Source: an uncultured Eubacteriales bacterium
Lineage (GTDB): Bacteria > Bacillota > Clostridia > Peptostreptococcales > Anaerovoracaceae
NCBI GenBank assembly: GCA_900542565.1
Contig: UQOC01000007.1
Span: forward strand, 3,627 to 67,626
Direction of reading: 5' to 3'
Length of the DNA stretch: 64,000 bases
The notes beneath the pieces were generated by a model that saw only the letters and a list, made by a program, of their open reading frames with translations, was not told the DNA's origin and ran no database searches. The translations under genes and the position numbers were made by a program. Below, piece by piece: positions 34,042 to 43,518 of this stretch (position 1 is its first letter; the number at the start of each line of letters is the position of its first letter).

Positions 34042-34791
34042 ATGGAAGTTGGGTTCAAGTCTGATAAAGGACTGAAACGAAGTAACAACGAGGATGCCTG
34101 TTTCGTTTTTCTGGCAGACAAGGTATATCTTGTAGCCGACGGAGTAGGAGGAGGAAACGCAGGGGAAATAGCCAGCAGGACGGCGGTCAAGGAGATAGCC
34201 AATTACATAGAAGATCATCCTCTGGCTGAGGCAACTAACAAATATGCTGTTGTCAATTATCTGCAGGCGTGTCTTGACAAGACCAATGAAGAAATATTTG
34301 AAAAAGCCCGGAGATATGAAGAAAACAAAGGCATGGCGACAACGGCGGCCATAGTGTATATCAAAGGCGGAAAGGCATATATCGCCAATGTGGGAGACAG
34401 CCGCGTTTACCTGTATAGGAACGGCGAACTTGTACAGCTTACAGAGGATCACACATATGTCAACACCCTGTTAAACGCAGGGATAATTTCCCAGGAGCAG
34501 GCAGCTGTAGACGAAAGAAAAAATGTAATAACCAAGGCTCTGGGAGCTGAAGATACGGTTGAACCGGACTTTTTCCAGCTTGAGATCGTCAAGAACGATA
34601 TACTTATCCTCTGTACCGACGGATTGTATGACGAAGTTGACGAGAGATCCATGAAGACAATTTTGGAAAAAGATATATCAATGTCAGATGTCTGCGCAGA
34701 AATGGTAGACGCAGCCAATAAAAACGGAGGGCATGATAATATCACCATAATCAGTATAAAGGTTACGGAGGAAGATGTTGATGAGCAGTAA
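34042..34791 (+). CDS. prpC: PP2C-type serine/threonine phosphatase
   Basis: The 249-residue cytosolic phosphatase contains NNEDACFV, the metal-binding DGVGGGNAGE near 33-42, MATTAAIVYI, NVGDSRVYLYR, EDHTY and the late GGHDNITI, all PP2C metal-site motifs. It reverses phosphorylation by the PASTA kinase encoded next and overlaps that gene by 11 bases. AGAGGA precedes the ATG. Confidence 0.97.
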   Translation: MEVGFKSDKGLKRSNNEDACFVFLADKVYLVADGVGGGNAGEIASRTAVKEIANYIEDHPLAEATNKYAVVNYLQACLDKTNEEIFEKARRYEENKGMATTAAIVYIKGGKAYIANVGDSRVYLYRNGELVQLTEDHTYVNTLLNAGIISQEQAAVDERKNVITKALGAEDTVEPDFFQLEIVKNDILILCTDGLYDEVDERSMKTILEKDISMSDVCAEMVDAANKNGGHDNITIISIKVTEEDVDEQ

Positions 34792-36508
34792 ATTGTTGTT
34801 GGGAAGATATGAGATAATAGAAAAAATAGGCGAAGGCGGCATGGCCGTCGTGTATAAGGCAAAGGACCGCCTGCTGAACCGGTATGTGGCCATAAAGATC
34901 CTAAGGCCGGAATTTACCAAAGATGAACAGTTCATAGAGAATTTCAGGAAGGAATCTCAGGCTGCAGCAGGACTTTCCCATCCGAACATAGTGAATGTAT
35001 ATGATGTCGGCAGGGAAGGCAATATCAATTTCATAGTAATGGAGCTGATAGACGGAAAGCCTCTCAGCCAGGTCATAGAGGAAAAGGGAAAGCTTGATTA
35101 TAAAGAAGCTATCAGCATAACGAGGCAGGTGGCTTCTGCTCTGAGCCTTGCCCATAAAAACCAGATAATACATAGGGATGTAAAACCGCACAATATCCTT
35201 ATCACATCCCAGGGAACTGCAAAACTTGCAGATTTCGGCATAGCAAGAGCTGTCAGCCAGGCAAGCATAGAAGAAGGCGATGACAAGATCATCGGCTCGG
35301 TGCATTACTTTTCGCCTGAGCAGGCAAGGGGCGCATATGTAGATGAAAGATCAGACATATATTCCCTCGGCATAGTGTTATATGAAATGCTTACAGGGAA
35401 AGTTCCTTTTGACGGAGATAATCCTATAAGCATTGCCCTCATGCATATAAACGATCCTATACCTAAAGTACCGGGAATACCTCCGCAGCTCGAAAAGGTG
35501 ATCGAAAAAGCCACCGACAAATATCAGACCAACAGATACAAATCTGCTGACGAGCTGATAGATGATCTGGACAATATCGAATTCATCACAAAGGTCATGG
35601 GAGGCACGGCCCTGAATACCGATGAAGAAAAAGCCGATGATGAAAGCAACCAGCTTAGTGCAGAAGCCAAGAAGGACCTGATAAGAAATGAGTATCATAA
35701 TCAGAAGAAAAAGACCGATAAGACGAAGATATTTATCATCGTGGCGGCGGTGATAGTGGTTATTGCAGCCGCCGTAGGATTGGGATTTGCTACCGGCCTG
35801 TTTGGAGGAGCGAGTGACGAGATAGAAGTACCTGATTTCAGGGGAAAAACCCTCGAAGAAGCACAGGAAGAAGCTGAAAAGCTGGGCCTTGTCATAGAAG
35901 AAGGCGACGAAGTTTACAGTGCAGATCAGGAAGAGGGCCTCATAACTTCACAGACTCCTAGCGTAGGAGCCATGGTAGGCGAAGGTCAGGTGATAACGGT
36001 CAATGTGAGCAAAGGCAAGAGAGACGGTGTTGTTCCAAGTATTCTCGGAATGGACTACAAAGAGGCTGAGGAGTATCTCCAGAGTTTCGGCTTTGAGCTT
36101 GGCATAGTCAAGACAGTGACCAGCACTCAGCCTGTGGACACCATCGTGAGCCAGTCTGTAGATGCCGGGACCACTGCAGACAGGGGGACTGCGATCGATG
36201 TTGAAGTAAGCGACGGACAAGGAAAAGAAATGGGCATAGTACCTCATCTTCTGGGCCTTGATATAGATGATGCAAGGGCATCGATAGAAAGGGAAGGCTT
36301 CACTGTCGGATCCATAACTTACGAAGAAAGTAAGACTTATGCTCAGAACCAGGTAATGGAACAGCAGTATCCGCAGGGAACTGAACTTGAAGAAGGCAGC
36401 CGCATAGACCTTGTGGTGAGCAAAGGTGCTCCGGCTTCTACCGAAGATCCGGATACTCCGCAGGAACCTGATACGGGTGATGATTCCGGCGGAGATGCGA
36501 CCCAGTAG
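34781..36508 (+). CDS. prkC: PASTA-domain serine/threonine protein kinase (Stk/PrkC)
   Basis: The 575-residue kinase has a cytosolic catalytic domain (about 8-270: GEGGMAVVYKA, HRDVKPHN, ADFGIAR, SPEQARG), a membrane helix near 320-342, and three external PASTA domains (about 350-415, 418-483 and 486-552) beginning EVPDFRGK, VPSILGM and VPHLLGL. It senses peptidoglycan fragments. I chose the ATG at 34781, nine bases after GGAGG; an ATG at 34775 is too close. A short acidic, proline-rich tail ends it. Confidence 0.96.
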   Translation: MSSKLLLGRYEIIEKIGEGGMAVVYKAKDRLLNRYVAIKILRPEFTKDEQFIENFRKESQAAAGLSHPNIVNVYDVGREGNINFIVMELIDGKPLSQVIEEKGKLDYKEAISITRQVASALSLAHKNQIIHRDVKPHNILITSQGTAKLADFGIARAVSQASIEEGDDKIIGSVHYFSPEQARGAYVDERSDIYSLGIVLYEMLTGKVPFDGDNPISIALMHINDPIPKVPGIPPQLEKVIEKATDKYQTNRYKSADELIDDLDNIEFITKVMGGTALNTDEEKADDESNQLSAEAKKDLIRNEYHNQKKKTDKTKIFIIVAAVIVVIAAAVGLGFATGLFGGASDEIEVPDFRGKTLEEAQEEAEKLGLVIEEGDEVYSADQEEGLITSQTPSVGAMVGEGQVITVNVSKGKRDGVVPSILGMDYKEAEEYLQSFGFELGIVKTVTSTQPVDTIVSQSVDAGTTADRGTAIDVEVSDGQGKEMGIVPHLLGLDIDDARASIEREGFTVGSITYEESKTYAQNQVMEQQYPQGTELEEGSRIDLVVSKGAPASTEDPDTPQEPDTGDDSGGDATQ

Positions 36509-36538
36509 GAGGTGTATTGGCTAAGACAGCAGGTGATT

Positions 36539-37411
36539 ATGAAAGGATTGATAGTCAAGGGAATAGGCGGATTTTACTATGTCAGGACTGAAAGCGGCGT
36601 AATAGAGGCAAAGGGACGGGGCATATTCAAAAAAGATGGCTTGATCCTGTGCGTTGGCGATGAGGTGGATATTTCCATACTGCCTGAGGATGACAGCAAA
36701 GGGGTGATCGAAAAGGTATACCCACGCAAAAATTCTTTTAAACGGCCGCCCATTGCCAATATCGACCTGTTCCTGACGGTCTTTGCCGCAAAAGCGCCTA
36801 AACCCAATTTTCCGGTGATCGATAAGTTCCTGATAAATGCCAGGCTTTGTGATATACCGGCGATCGTCTGTGTAAACAAAGCTGATCTTGTCAACGAAAA
36901 AGAAATAGAAGCGATCAGAGATATCTACAAAGAGGCATATACTGTTATCGCCGTGAGCGCTGTCACCGGAAAGGGCATTGATGAACTTAAAACACTTCTT
37001 TCCGGCAAAAAAACTGCACTTGCAGGGCCGTCCGGCGTAGGAAAATCTTCGATCATCAACGCCATACATCCTCAGGCTTGTATGCAGACAGGAGAGATAA
37101 GCCAAAAGACCGCAAGAGGTAAACATACCACAAGACATGTGGAGATATTCGAGATCGACGGCGGCGGCATGATATTTGATACGCCGGGATTCACCTCTTT
37201 TGATGCTCCTGAGGCTGACGAAGATAATCTCAGGGAATGCTATCCTGAAATGGATAAGTTCCACGGAAAATGCAGATATGATGACTGCCGCCACCTCAGC
37301 GAACCCGGCTGTGCAGTCAGAGAGGCGGTGGAAGAAGGCAGGATAAGTCCCGTGAGATATGGCAACTACAAAGCGTATATGGATGAACTGAAAAATAGAA
37401 AAAAATATTGA
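36539..37411 (+). CDS. rsgA: Ribosome small-subunit GTPase RsgA
   Basis: The 290-residue protein is a circularly permuted GTPase: an OB fold, then NKAD near residue 113, GPSGVGKSS near 163 and DTPGFTS near 212, then a zinc site CRYDDCRHLSEPGC. It acts late in 30S maturation. I chose the ATG at 36539, which has AGGTGA close upstream; a GTG at 36512 overlaps a better-looking GGAGGTG and cannot use it. The kinase-rsgA-rpe order is standard for Firmicutes. Confidence 0.95.
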   Translation: MKGLIVKGIGGFYYVRTESGVIEAKGRGIFKKDGLILCVGDEVDISILPEDDSKGVIEKVYPRKNSFKRPPIANIDLFLTVFAAKAPKPNFPVIDKFLINARLCDIPAIVCVNKADLVNEKEIEAIRDIYKEAYTVIAVSAVTGKGIDELKTLLSGKKTALAGPSGVGKSSIINAIHPQACMQTGEISQKTARGKHTTRHVEIFEIDGGGMIFDTPGFTSFDAPEADEDNLRECYPEMDKFHGKCRYDDCRHLSEPGCAVREAVEEGRISPVRYGNYKAYMDELKNRKKY

Positions 37412-37437
37412 TGATGACAAACGGAAAGGAAACAGAC

Positions 37438-38088
37438 ATGACAATACTTGCACCTTCTATTTTATCTGCTGATTTTTCAGCGCTGGGAGACCAGGTTTCT
37501 GCTGCCGAAGCCGGCGGTGCAGACCTGCTGCATATAGATGTCATGGACGGGCACTTTGTCCCGAATATCAGTTTCGGCTCGGCAGTTATGAAATCCCTTA
37601 ACGGAAAGACTGGGCTTCAATATGATGTGCATCTGATGATAGAAGACCCTGACAGGTACATAGAAGATTTTGTGACAGGACAAACAGAATATATAACTGT
37701 CCATCAGGAGGCCTGCAGGCACCTGCACAGGACAGTCCAGCACATAAGGTCTGCGGGCGTAAAGGCGGGGGTTGCCATAAACCCGGCGACACCTGTGGAA
37801 TCCCTCAGCGAAATAGCAGAAGATACAGGTCTGATCCTGATAATGTCTGTAAACCCGGGATTTGGCGGACAAAAGTTCATACACAGTTCTCTCGATAAGA
37901 TAAGACGCCTGCGGGAAATGCGGGAGGAGAGGGGATATGCTTTCCTCATAGAAGTTGATGGAGGAGTTACTGCTGAAAATGCTAAGGCCATATGTGAAGC
38001 CGGCGCTGATATACTTGTGGCAGGCTCTGCCTTGTTCGGTGCCGGAGATATAACGGCAAGAACTAAAATGTTCAAGGATATCATATAG
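37438..38088 (+). CDS. rpe: Ribulose-phosphate 3-epimerase
   Basis: The 216-residue TIM-barrel enzyme contains APSILSADF, DVMDGHFVPNIS near 34-45, VHLMIEDPDRY, VNPGFGGQKFI near 142 and the phosphate loop LVAGSALFG. It interconverts ribulose-5-phosphate and xylulose-5-phosphate. GGAAAGGA precedes the ATG at 37438. It ends the priA-to-rpe run and is followed by a terminator. Confidence 0.97.
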   Translation: MTILAPSILSADFSALGDQVSAAEAGGADLLHIDVMDGHFVPNISFGSAVMKSLNGKTGLQYDVHLMIEDPDRYIEDFVTGQTEYITVHQEACRHLHRTVQHIRSAGVKAGVAINPATPVESLSEIAEDTGLILIMSVNPGFGGQKFIHSSLDKIRRLREMREERGYAFLIEVDGGVTAENAKAICEAGADILVAGSALFGAGDITARTKMFKDII

Positions 38089-38101
38089 GAAAATAACTTT
38101 A

Positions 38102-38135
38102 AAAGGACTGACAGATATATGCCAGTCCTTTTTTA
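38102..38135 (+). terminator. Terminator after rpe, probably bidirectional
   Basis: AAAGGACTG / CAGTCCTTT stem over a 12-base loop, then TTTTT. Read in reverse it is followed by TTTTAAAG and may also end the PBP gene on the minus strand. Confidence 0.9.
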
Positions 38136-38180
38136 TTACAAACAAGATCATTTTGTCATGGGGCCTGTGGTTCAGCTTGT

Positions 38181-41100
38181 CTAAGAGTCGTCTCCCGTAC
38201 TGCCTGAGCCGCCTGAACCCTGATCTTCTCCGCCGCCAGTTTCTCCCGAATCACCGGAGCCGCTGTCACTGCCGGAATCTCCGCTGTCAGACGGCTGATC
38301 TTCGTCATCATCCGGCAAGGTAGCAGGCGGGGCGACGATGGTGACGCTCACGCCCGGCTCCGTCGGATAGGAGTCAGGATCCGGATTATGGAGATTGCAG
38401 TAATAGTGTGGCAGCTCTGAACCTATATCGCCGACTTTATCGTTGGGTACATACGGCCTCATTATACCTGACTTGGTCTCCGTATCCGTACAGGACGGAG
38501 TGGCCAGATATCCGCTGGATGAACATATTTCAACGGTCTGATGCACATTGTCGGACTCTGTAGGCTGTGTGCCTTCTGTGAAATATTCTGTGCGTGTATC
38601 GCTGCCGCTGGCGTCAGTAGCCAGAAGGCCGCTCTTTGTATCTATCGTTGCAGATACCACATTGGAAGGCCTGTCGGAATAAGTCCCGGTCTTGGCTCCG
38701 TCTATCTGTCCCATTATGCGGCTCCAAAGCCTGGATGCCATATATGAGTCAGAAGTAAGAGACATGTTCACATCGGTACCTATCCACAGGGCTGCGCTGT
38801 ATGAAGGCGTGAATCCGCAGAACCATATGTCATACATGTCATCTGTGGTACCCGTTTTACCTCCGACCTGAACGCCGGATATGGCTGCCGGGCTTCCTAT
38901 ACCCTCTGTAACGACAGTCCTGAGTATATCGCGCATTATCCATGCCACACCGGCGTCAAGGACTTCTGTTTCTTCAGTCTCGGCTTCAAGCAGGACATCG
39001 CCGGTCCTTGTCGTAACGGTAGTATAGCAGGAATAACTCTTGTGTATACCTTCATTTACAAATGTGGAGTAAGCGCTGGCCATTTCCAGAGTCGAAGCTC
39101 CGTTGGCCATTCCGCCCATGCCCAGTGCAGAAAGGTTAAGATCGTTGGTGGAACCTTCTCTTACCAATGTTGATATGCCGAACTTTTCAAGGATATCGGC
39201 AGAATATTCAACTCCTACCTGGGACAGTATCTTTACAGCGCATACATTGACCGATTGCTGGAGAGCTCGTCTGAAAGTATACAGCCCTCGGTAGCTTCTG
39301 TAGGAGTTACGCGGCCATACTTTTCCGTTGATGGTCGTAGGTTCGTCATCGACGATGGATGCTGCAGTAAGGTATGTTCCCCAGAGTTCAGCGCCCTGCT
39401 GGTCGAAACCGTTATCCGTAAAGTTAAATGTACTGCCTGCCGCTTCAAGCTCAAAGCTCTTCTGCAGTGCAGCCGAATAGACGGACAGAGGCTTCAGGGA
39501 CGAACCCGGCTGTCTTGTGCTGGTGGCCCTGTTGTATAATCTACGGCCTGTGGTCTTTCTGCCGCCCACCATGGCTTTTATCTGTCCTGTCTCATTGTCT
39601 ATGATGGTCATAGCTGCCTGAGGCTGGATCACCCTCTGATTGAGAGTAAACTGGTTGGTGGACATATTTCCGCCTTCTTCTGTGAAGAAAGTAGGATAGT
39701 CTTCAAAGAACTGGGCTGAGATCACAAGATTGTTGTCAGCGTCCCTTGATTTGTAGTTCTGAGGTATGTTGATATATCCTCCGGCTATGGAGTATAATAC
39801 GCCGTCCTCTTTCACATACATGTTTTTGAACTCTACACTGTAGTCTGTCGAACCGTCAGAAAGGGTAGTATCATATATGTTGAGTCTCTTTCCGGCATAT
39901 ATGGTCATGCTGCCATCATCGTTCATGGCATATTCGCCAGAACTCAGGACAAAATATCCGTCGGAATTGATGTAATTGGAATAAGCGTACAAAAGGACGC
40001 TTCCGTCATCTCCGAGGATGTTTCCGGCGCTGTCAGTGGAATATCTCGTAGGGGAAGGGAAGTTGGAGTCGTTTCGGAATTCTTCCTCGATCACAGACTG
40101 CGCCTGGGAATCCATGGTGGTGTTTATCTGGAGGCCTCCGTTGTATACCAGATCGGTGGCTTCCTCCTGAGTGTAACCGGCTTTTTCCTGAAGGTCAGCG
40201 ATCACTGTGTCGATCACATAGTCGGCGTAATAATTGGATGAAGTGTTGAGGGCATCGATGTTAGGATTTACTATATCTTTGATCTCAACAGCGCTTGCTT
40301 CATCATACTCTTCCTGTGTGATATACCCCTGTTCCAGCATGAGGGAAAGACAGGTTTTCATCCTGTTTGCGCAGGCATCGTTCCACAGATAGGCATATCC
40401 GCCGCTCTTCTGGATGAGGTTGGGATCGTCATCGGAAACTTCCTCTGCGGAGACTATTGTGACAAGGGCATAATCAGACGGAGACTGAGGCAGAGCCGCA
40501 AGAGCAGCCGCTTCTGCAATGGTCACATCCTCTATGTCCTTGGAAAAATATGCCTGGGAAGCTGTCTGCACTCCGAAACCGCATCCGAAGAATATGGTGT
40601 TCAGATATGCTTCAAGGATCTGATCCTTAGACAGTTCACGCTCAAGGATGACCGAGTAATATGCTTCCTTGATCTTACGGCTCAGGGAACGCTCATACAT
40701 CTCGTCGCCAAGATAAAGATTTCTTGCCAGCTGCTGGGTGATGGTGCTTGTCCCGCTTATCTGGCCGCCGCCGAAGATGGAGTCTTTGATGGCGCCGAAG
40801 ATCCTGATTATGTTAAATCCGCTATGGGTCCTGAATGTCTTGTCCTCAAGGGCGATAAAAGCGTTCTGTACATGTTCGGGGATCTGGTTTATCTCAACGA
40901 TGGTCCTGTTCTGATCTCCATATGCCGTATCAATGATCTGGCCTTCATCATCATAAAGTACGGAGCTCTGTGAAAGCATACTGTATATGTTATCAGTCTG
41001 TATTTCAGGAGCGCTTATGATGACGGCTGCCACATAGATTATACCTATCAGGGCGATGGCAAGGATGACGCATAAAGCGATCTTTATGATCTTTTTGCGC

Positions 41101-41270
41101 TTGGCCTTTTTGGGATCGATGGCAGCTTCGCCGCCTTCCATCCTGGCAGCATAAGCTTCAGCACTTTTCTGACTGCGTTTTTTGCCTTTAGATCTTGATC
41201 TGCGTGTCCTTTGTGTTTTTGTTTCATCAGTTGTTTCTTTTATTTCATTATGGTCTTTATAGTCGCTCAA
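38181..41270 (-). CDS. Class A penicillin-binding protein (PBP1A)
   Basis: The 1029-residue protein has a basic cytosolic N-terminus, one membrane helix (about 66-88), a GT51 glycosyltransferase domain with EDKTFRTHSGF near 142, and a transpeptidase domain with the active serine in RQPGSSLKPLS (near 590), QQSVNVC and KTGTTDD (near 795-801). The tail is rich in serine, glycine and aspartate. An insert of about 170 residues between the two domains makes it longer than typical. It builds peptidoglycan. The start is TTG with AGGTGAT upstream. Confidence 0.94.
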   Translation of the reverse strand: MSDYKDHNEIKETTDETKTQRTRRSRSKGKKRSQKSAEAYAARMEGGEAAIDPKKAKRKKIIKIALCVILAIALIGIIYVAAVIISAPEIQTDNIYSMLSQSSVLYDDEGQIIDTAYGDQNRTIVEINQIPEHVQNAFIALEDKTFRTHSGFNIIRIFGAIKDSIFGGGQISGTSTITQQLARNLYLGDEMYERSLSRKIKEAYYSVILERELSKDQILEAYLNTIFFGCGFGVQTASQAYFSKDIEDVTIAEAAALAALPQSPSDYALVTIVSAEEVSDDDPNLIQKSGGYAYLWNDACANRMKTCLSLMLEQGYITQEEYDEASAVEIKDIVNPNIDALNTSSNYYADYVIDTVIADLQEKAGYTQEEATDLVYNGGLQINTTMDSQAQSVIEEEFRNDSNFPSPTRYSTDSAGNILGDDGSVLLYAYSNYINSDGYFVLSSGEYAMNDDGSMTIYAGKRLNIYDTTLSDGSTDYSVEFKNMYVKEDGVLYSIAGGYINIPQNYKSRDADNNLVISAQFFEDYPTFFTEEGGNMSTNQFTLNQRVIQPQAAMTIIDNETGQIKAMVGGRKTTGRRLYNRATSTRQPGSSLKPLSVYSAALQKSFELEAAGSTFNFTDNGFDQQGAELWGTYLTAASIVDDEPTTINGKVWPRNSYRSYRGLYTFRRALQQSVNVCAVKILSQVGVEYSADILEKFGISTLVREGSTNDLNLSALGMGGMANGASTLEMASAYSTFVNEGIHKSYSCYTTVTTRTGDVLLEAETEETEVLDAGVAWIMRDILRTVVTEGIGSPAAISGVQVGGKTGTTDDMYDIWFCGFTPSYSAALWIGTDVNMSLTSDSYMASRLWSRIMGQIDGAKTGTYSDRPSNVVSATIDTKSGLLATDASGSDTRTEYFTEGTQPTESDNVHQTVEICSSSGYLATPSCTDTETKSGIMRPYVPNDKVGDIGSELPHYYCNLHNPDPDSYPTEPGVSVTIVAPPATLPDDDEDQPSDSGDSGSDSGSGDSGETGGGEDQGSGGSGSTGDDS

Positions 41271-41303
41271 ATGATCACCTACTTTCTGCCATAATTACAA
41301 ATC

Positions 41304-41309
41304 ATTATA
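41304..41309 (-). promoter_or_regulatory. -10 box for the PBP1A gene
   Basis: TATAAT on the minus strand, about 35 bases before the TTG start. The -35 box is weak (TTAACT-like). Confidence 0.45.
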
Positions 41310-41371
41310 CCATACAATACCATCAAAGTTAAGTGAATTTGAGAGTATTTTACAATGGCTTCATAAAAAAC

Positions 41372-41400
41372 TTGCCATATGGAAAAAAATGGAATAAAAT
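41372..41400 (+). promoter_or_regulatory. Promoter for comEC
   Basis: TTGCCA (41372-41377), 17 bases, TAAAAT (41395-41400). Confidence 0.65.
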
Positions 41401-41439
41401 ATAAGCGGGATAAGGCTCTTTTGGAACACAAGGAGCAAA

Positions 41440-43509
41440 ATGAGACGAAAGCTATTTACATTTACCGTTGGCATCATACTATCGTTAGGCCTGGCGGACA
41501 TCCTGGGCGTAATGCCTGATACGGACAGATACAGCCTTATATTCTCCGCAGGAGAGGAATTTGAGGGGACAATATGTTCCGTCGAAAAGAAAGATGAAGG
41601 ATACAGGCTGACCATAGATGTATATGATGAAGGCAAAAAGACCGGAAGGGCGCTCCTGTCATATTACGGCCATATCCAGGATCCATATTCACTGGTCAGG
41701 TGCAGGGGCGTATTCTGTGGTGAATTGCTTGAACCGCAGGGCAGGAGGAACCCCGGCTGCTTTGATTACAGAAAGCATCTGAAAAGCCTCGGAATAAGCG
41801 CAGTCGGCACATTGACAGATTATCAGGTGATCAGGGAGCCCCAATATTTCTTTGAAAAATTTGAGCGGTTCCTTTCGGAAAAAAAGGCAGCATATTCCCA
41901 TAAACTGTCCAAAGGGTCCAGAGGTATAGTGGCCGGAGTCCTGTTCGGAGATGATGGTTATCTGGATGAGGATATTTACGAGGAATTCCGCAATAACGGG
42001 ACTGCCCATGTGCTGTCTGTAAGCGGGCTGCATATGGGCGTGATCTATTCACTGTTCCGAAAATGTGCCGGGAAAACGATGACAAAGCCGAAACTGGCTG
42101 TCCTTGCTGTCATCATGCTGACCATGGGTACCCTGGCAGGATGGGCCATACCTGTTATCAGGGCTGTAGCTTCGATCTCATTGAGTATCTATGCCCAGTA
42201 TAAGGATAAGAGGTATGATTTTCTGACAGCCACTGCTGCAGTCGCCCTTGTGATGATAGCAGTCAGGCCGCATGTCATATTTAATGCCGGATTCCAGATG
42301 TCATTTCTTGCCGTAACAGCCATAGGCTTTTTTATGCCTCATTTCAGCCGTAAAATTCCTGACAGCATAGCCATGATGGTGAGCGCCAACATAGGATTGC
42401 TGCCTTATCAGGCATATCAGTTTAATTCAGTGTCCGTAGTGTCTTTTCTGGCGAACATACCTGTAGTATACCTCACAGGTATACTGATGCCCCTGGCCAT
42501 GGCGGATTTTCTCCTGGATATGGCAGGCGCTGAAATAAGTATCATCAGATCTGCCGTAGAGGCTGTGGCATATGCTGCAGTAAAGGTAAACAGCATGTCT
42601 GCACTGGGAGGAGACGGCGCTGCAGATGTGCTCAGCCCGCCCCTGTGGTCGGTGATAATGTTTTATCTGGTGTCATTTTTCATGTCATCTGAGACCTTTT
42701 ATATACTGACAGCAAGGAAAAAAACAAAGGAGACAGCCGCAATATTTCTTTCCTTTGGCCTTTTTTGCCTTATAACGGCAGCGGCAGCTTATGAAGAAAT
42801 ATCCGGCGCTTCGGTGACATTTGTAGATGTGGGGCAGGGCGACTGCGTGCATATAAGGGCAGGCAGCGTAAATGCGATGATAGACGGAGGCGGGAGCATC
42901 AGGTACAATGTGGGAGAGAATATCCTGAAGCCTTATCTCCTGAAAAACGGCGTAAGGACCTTAGATCTGGGGATAGCCACCCATCTTCACACCGATCATT
43001 ACAAAGGACTGGAAGAATTGTATCAGGAAGGCATGGCGGAAAAGATAGAGACAGGTGTTACAGCCGGGCAGATGTTCAGCCTGTCAGATAAAGTAAAGAT
43101 CTTGTGCCTGTGGCCCCTTGCAATAAAGGAAGAACAGGATGCAAACGAAAACTGCTCTGTTTTCATGGTGACATACGGAAAATGGAAGATACTCATAACC
43201 GGAGATCTTGATGAAAAAGGGGAGAAAGCAATGCTGGAACATTATAAAGGTACAGACATCCTCAAGGCAGATATACTGAAGATAAGCCATCACGGGAGTC
43301 CTACAGGTACCTGCGATGAATTTCTTGAAGCCGTTTCACCAAAGATAGGAGTGATACAGGTGGGAAAAAATAATTATGGTCATCCATCGGTGAAAATCAT
43401 TGAAAAATGTGAGGAAAAAGATATAATGGTATTAAGGAATGACCGGCGGGGCGCCATAGGTTTTGTACTTGGCAAAGACTCCGCAGATTTTTATACTATG
43501 ATAAATTAG
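41440..43509 (+). CDS. comEC: ComEC/Rec2 family DNA-uptake channel protein
   Basis: The 689-residue membrane protein has an N-terminal OB-like external region (about 30-140), a competence domain with many membrane helices (about 165-440, including HVLSVSGLHMG), and a C-terminal metallo-beta-lactamase domain with VDVGQGDC, HLHTDHYKG near 512 and ISHHGSP near 614. It forms the channel for single-stranded DNA in natural transformation. It is a little shorter than most homologues. AAGGAGCAAA precedes the ATG. holA follows after 9 bases. Confidence 0.94.
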   Translation: MRRKLFTFTVGIILSLGLADILGVMPDTDRYSLIFSAGEEFEGTICSVEKKDEGYRLTIDVYDEGKKTGRALLSYYGHIQDPYSLVRCRGVFCGELLEPQGRRNPGCFDYRKHLKSLGISAVGTLTDYQVIREPQYFFEKFERFLSEKKAAYSHKLSKGSRGIVAGVLFGDDGYLDEDIYEEFRNNGTAHVLSVSGLHMGVIYSLFRKCAGKTMTKPKLAVLAVIMLTMGTLAGWAIPVIRAVASISLSIYAQYKDKRYDFLTATAAVALVMIAVRPHVIFNAGFQMSFLAVTAIGFFMPHFSRKIPDSIAMMVSANIGLLPYQAYQFNSVSVVSFLANIPVVYLTGILMPLAMADFLLDMAGAEISIIRSAVEAVAYAAVKVNSMSALGGDGAADVLSPPLWSVIMFYLVSFFMSSETFYILTARKKTKETAAIFLSFGLFCLITAAAAYEEISGASVTFVDVGQGDCVHIRAGSVNAMIDGGGSIRYNVGENILKPYLLKNGVRTLDLGIATHLHTDHYKGLEELYQEGMAEKIETGVTAGQMFSLSDKVKILCLWPLAIKEEQDANENCSVFMVTYGKWKILITGDLDEKGEKAMLEHYKGTDILKADILKISHHGSPTGTCDEFLEAVSPKIGVIQVGKNNYGHPSVKIIEKCEEKDIMVLRNDRRGAIGFVLGKDSADFYTMIN

Positions 43510-43518
43510 GATGGATCT

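Noticed and set aside
38181..38400. Low-complexity Ser/Gly/Asp tail of PBP1A as a possible frameshift product
   Set aside because: Acidic and serine-rich tails are common in Firmicute PBP1A proteins and the reading frame is uninterrupted.
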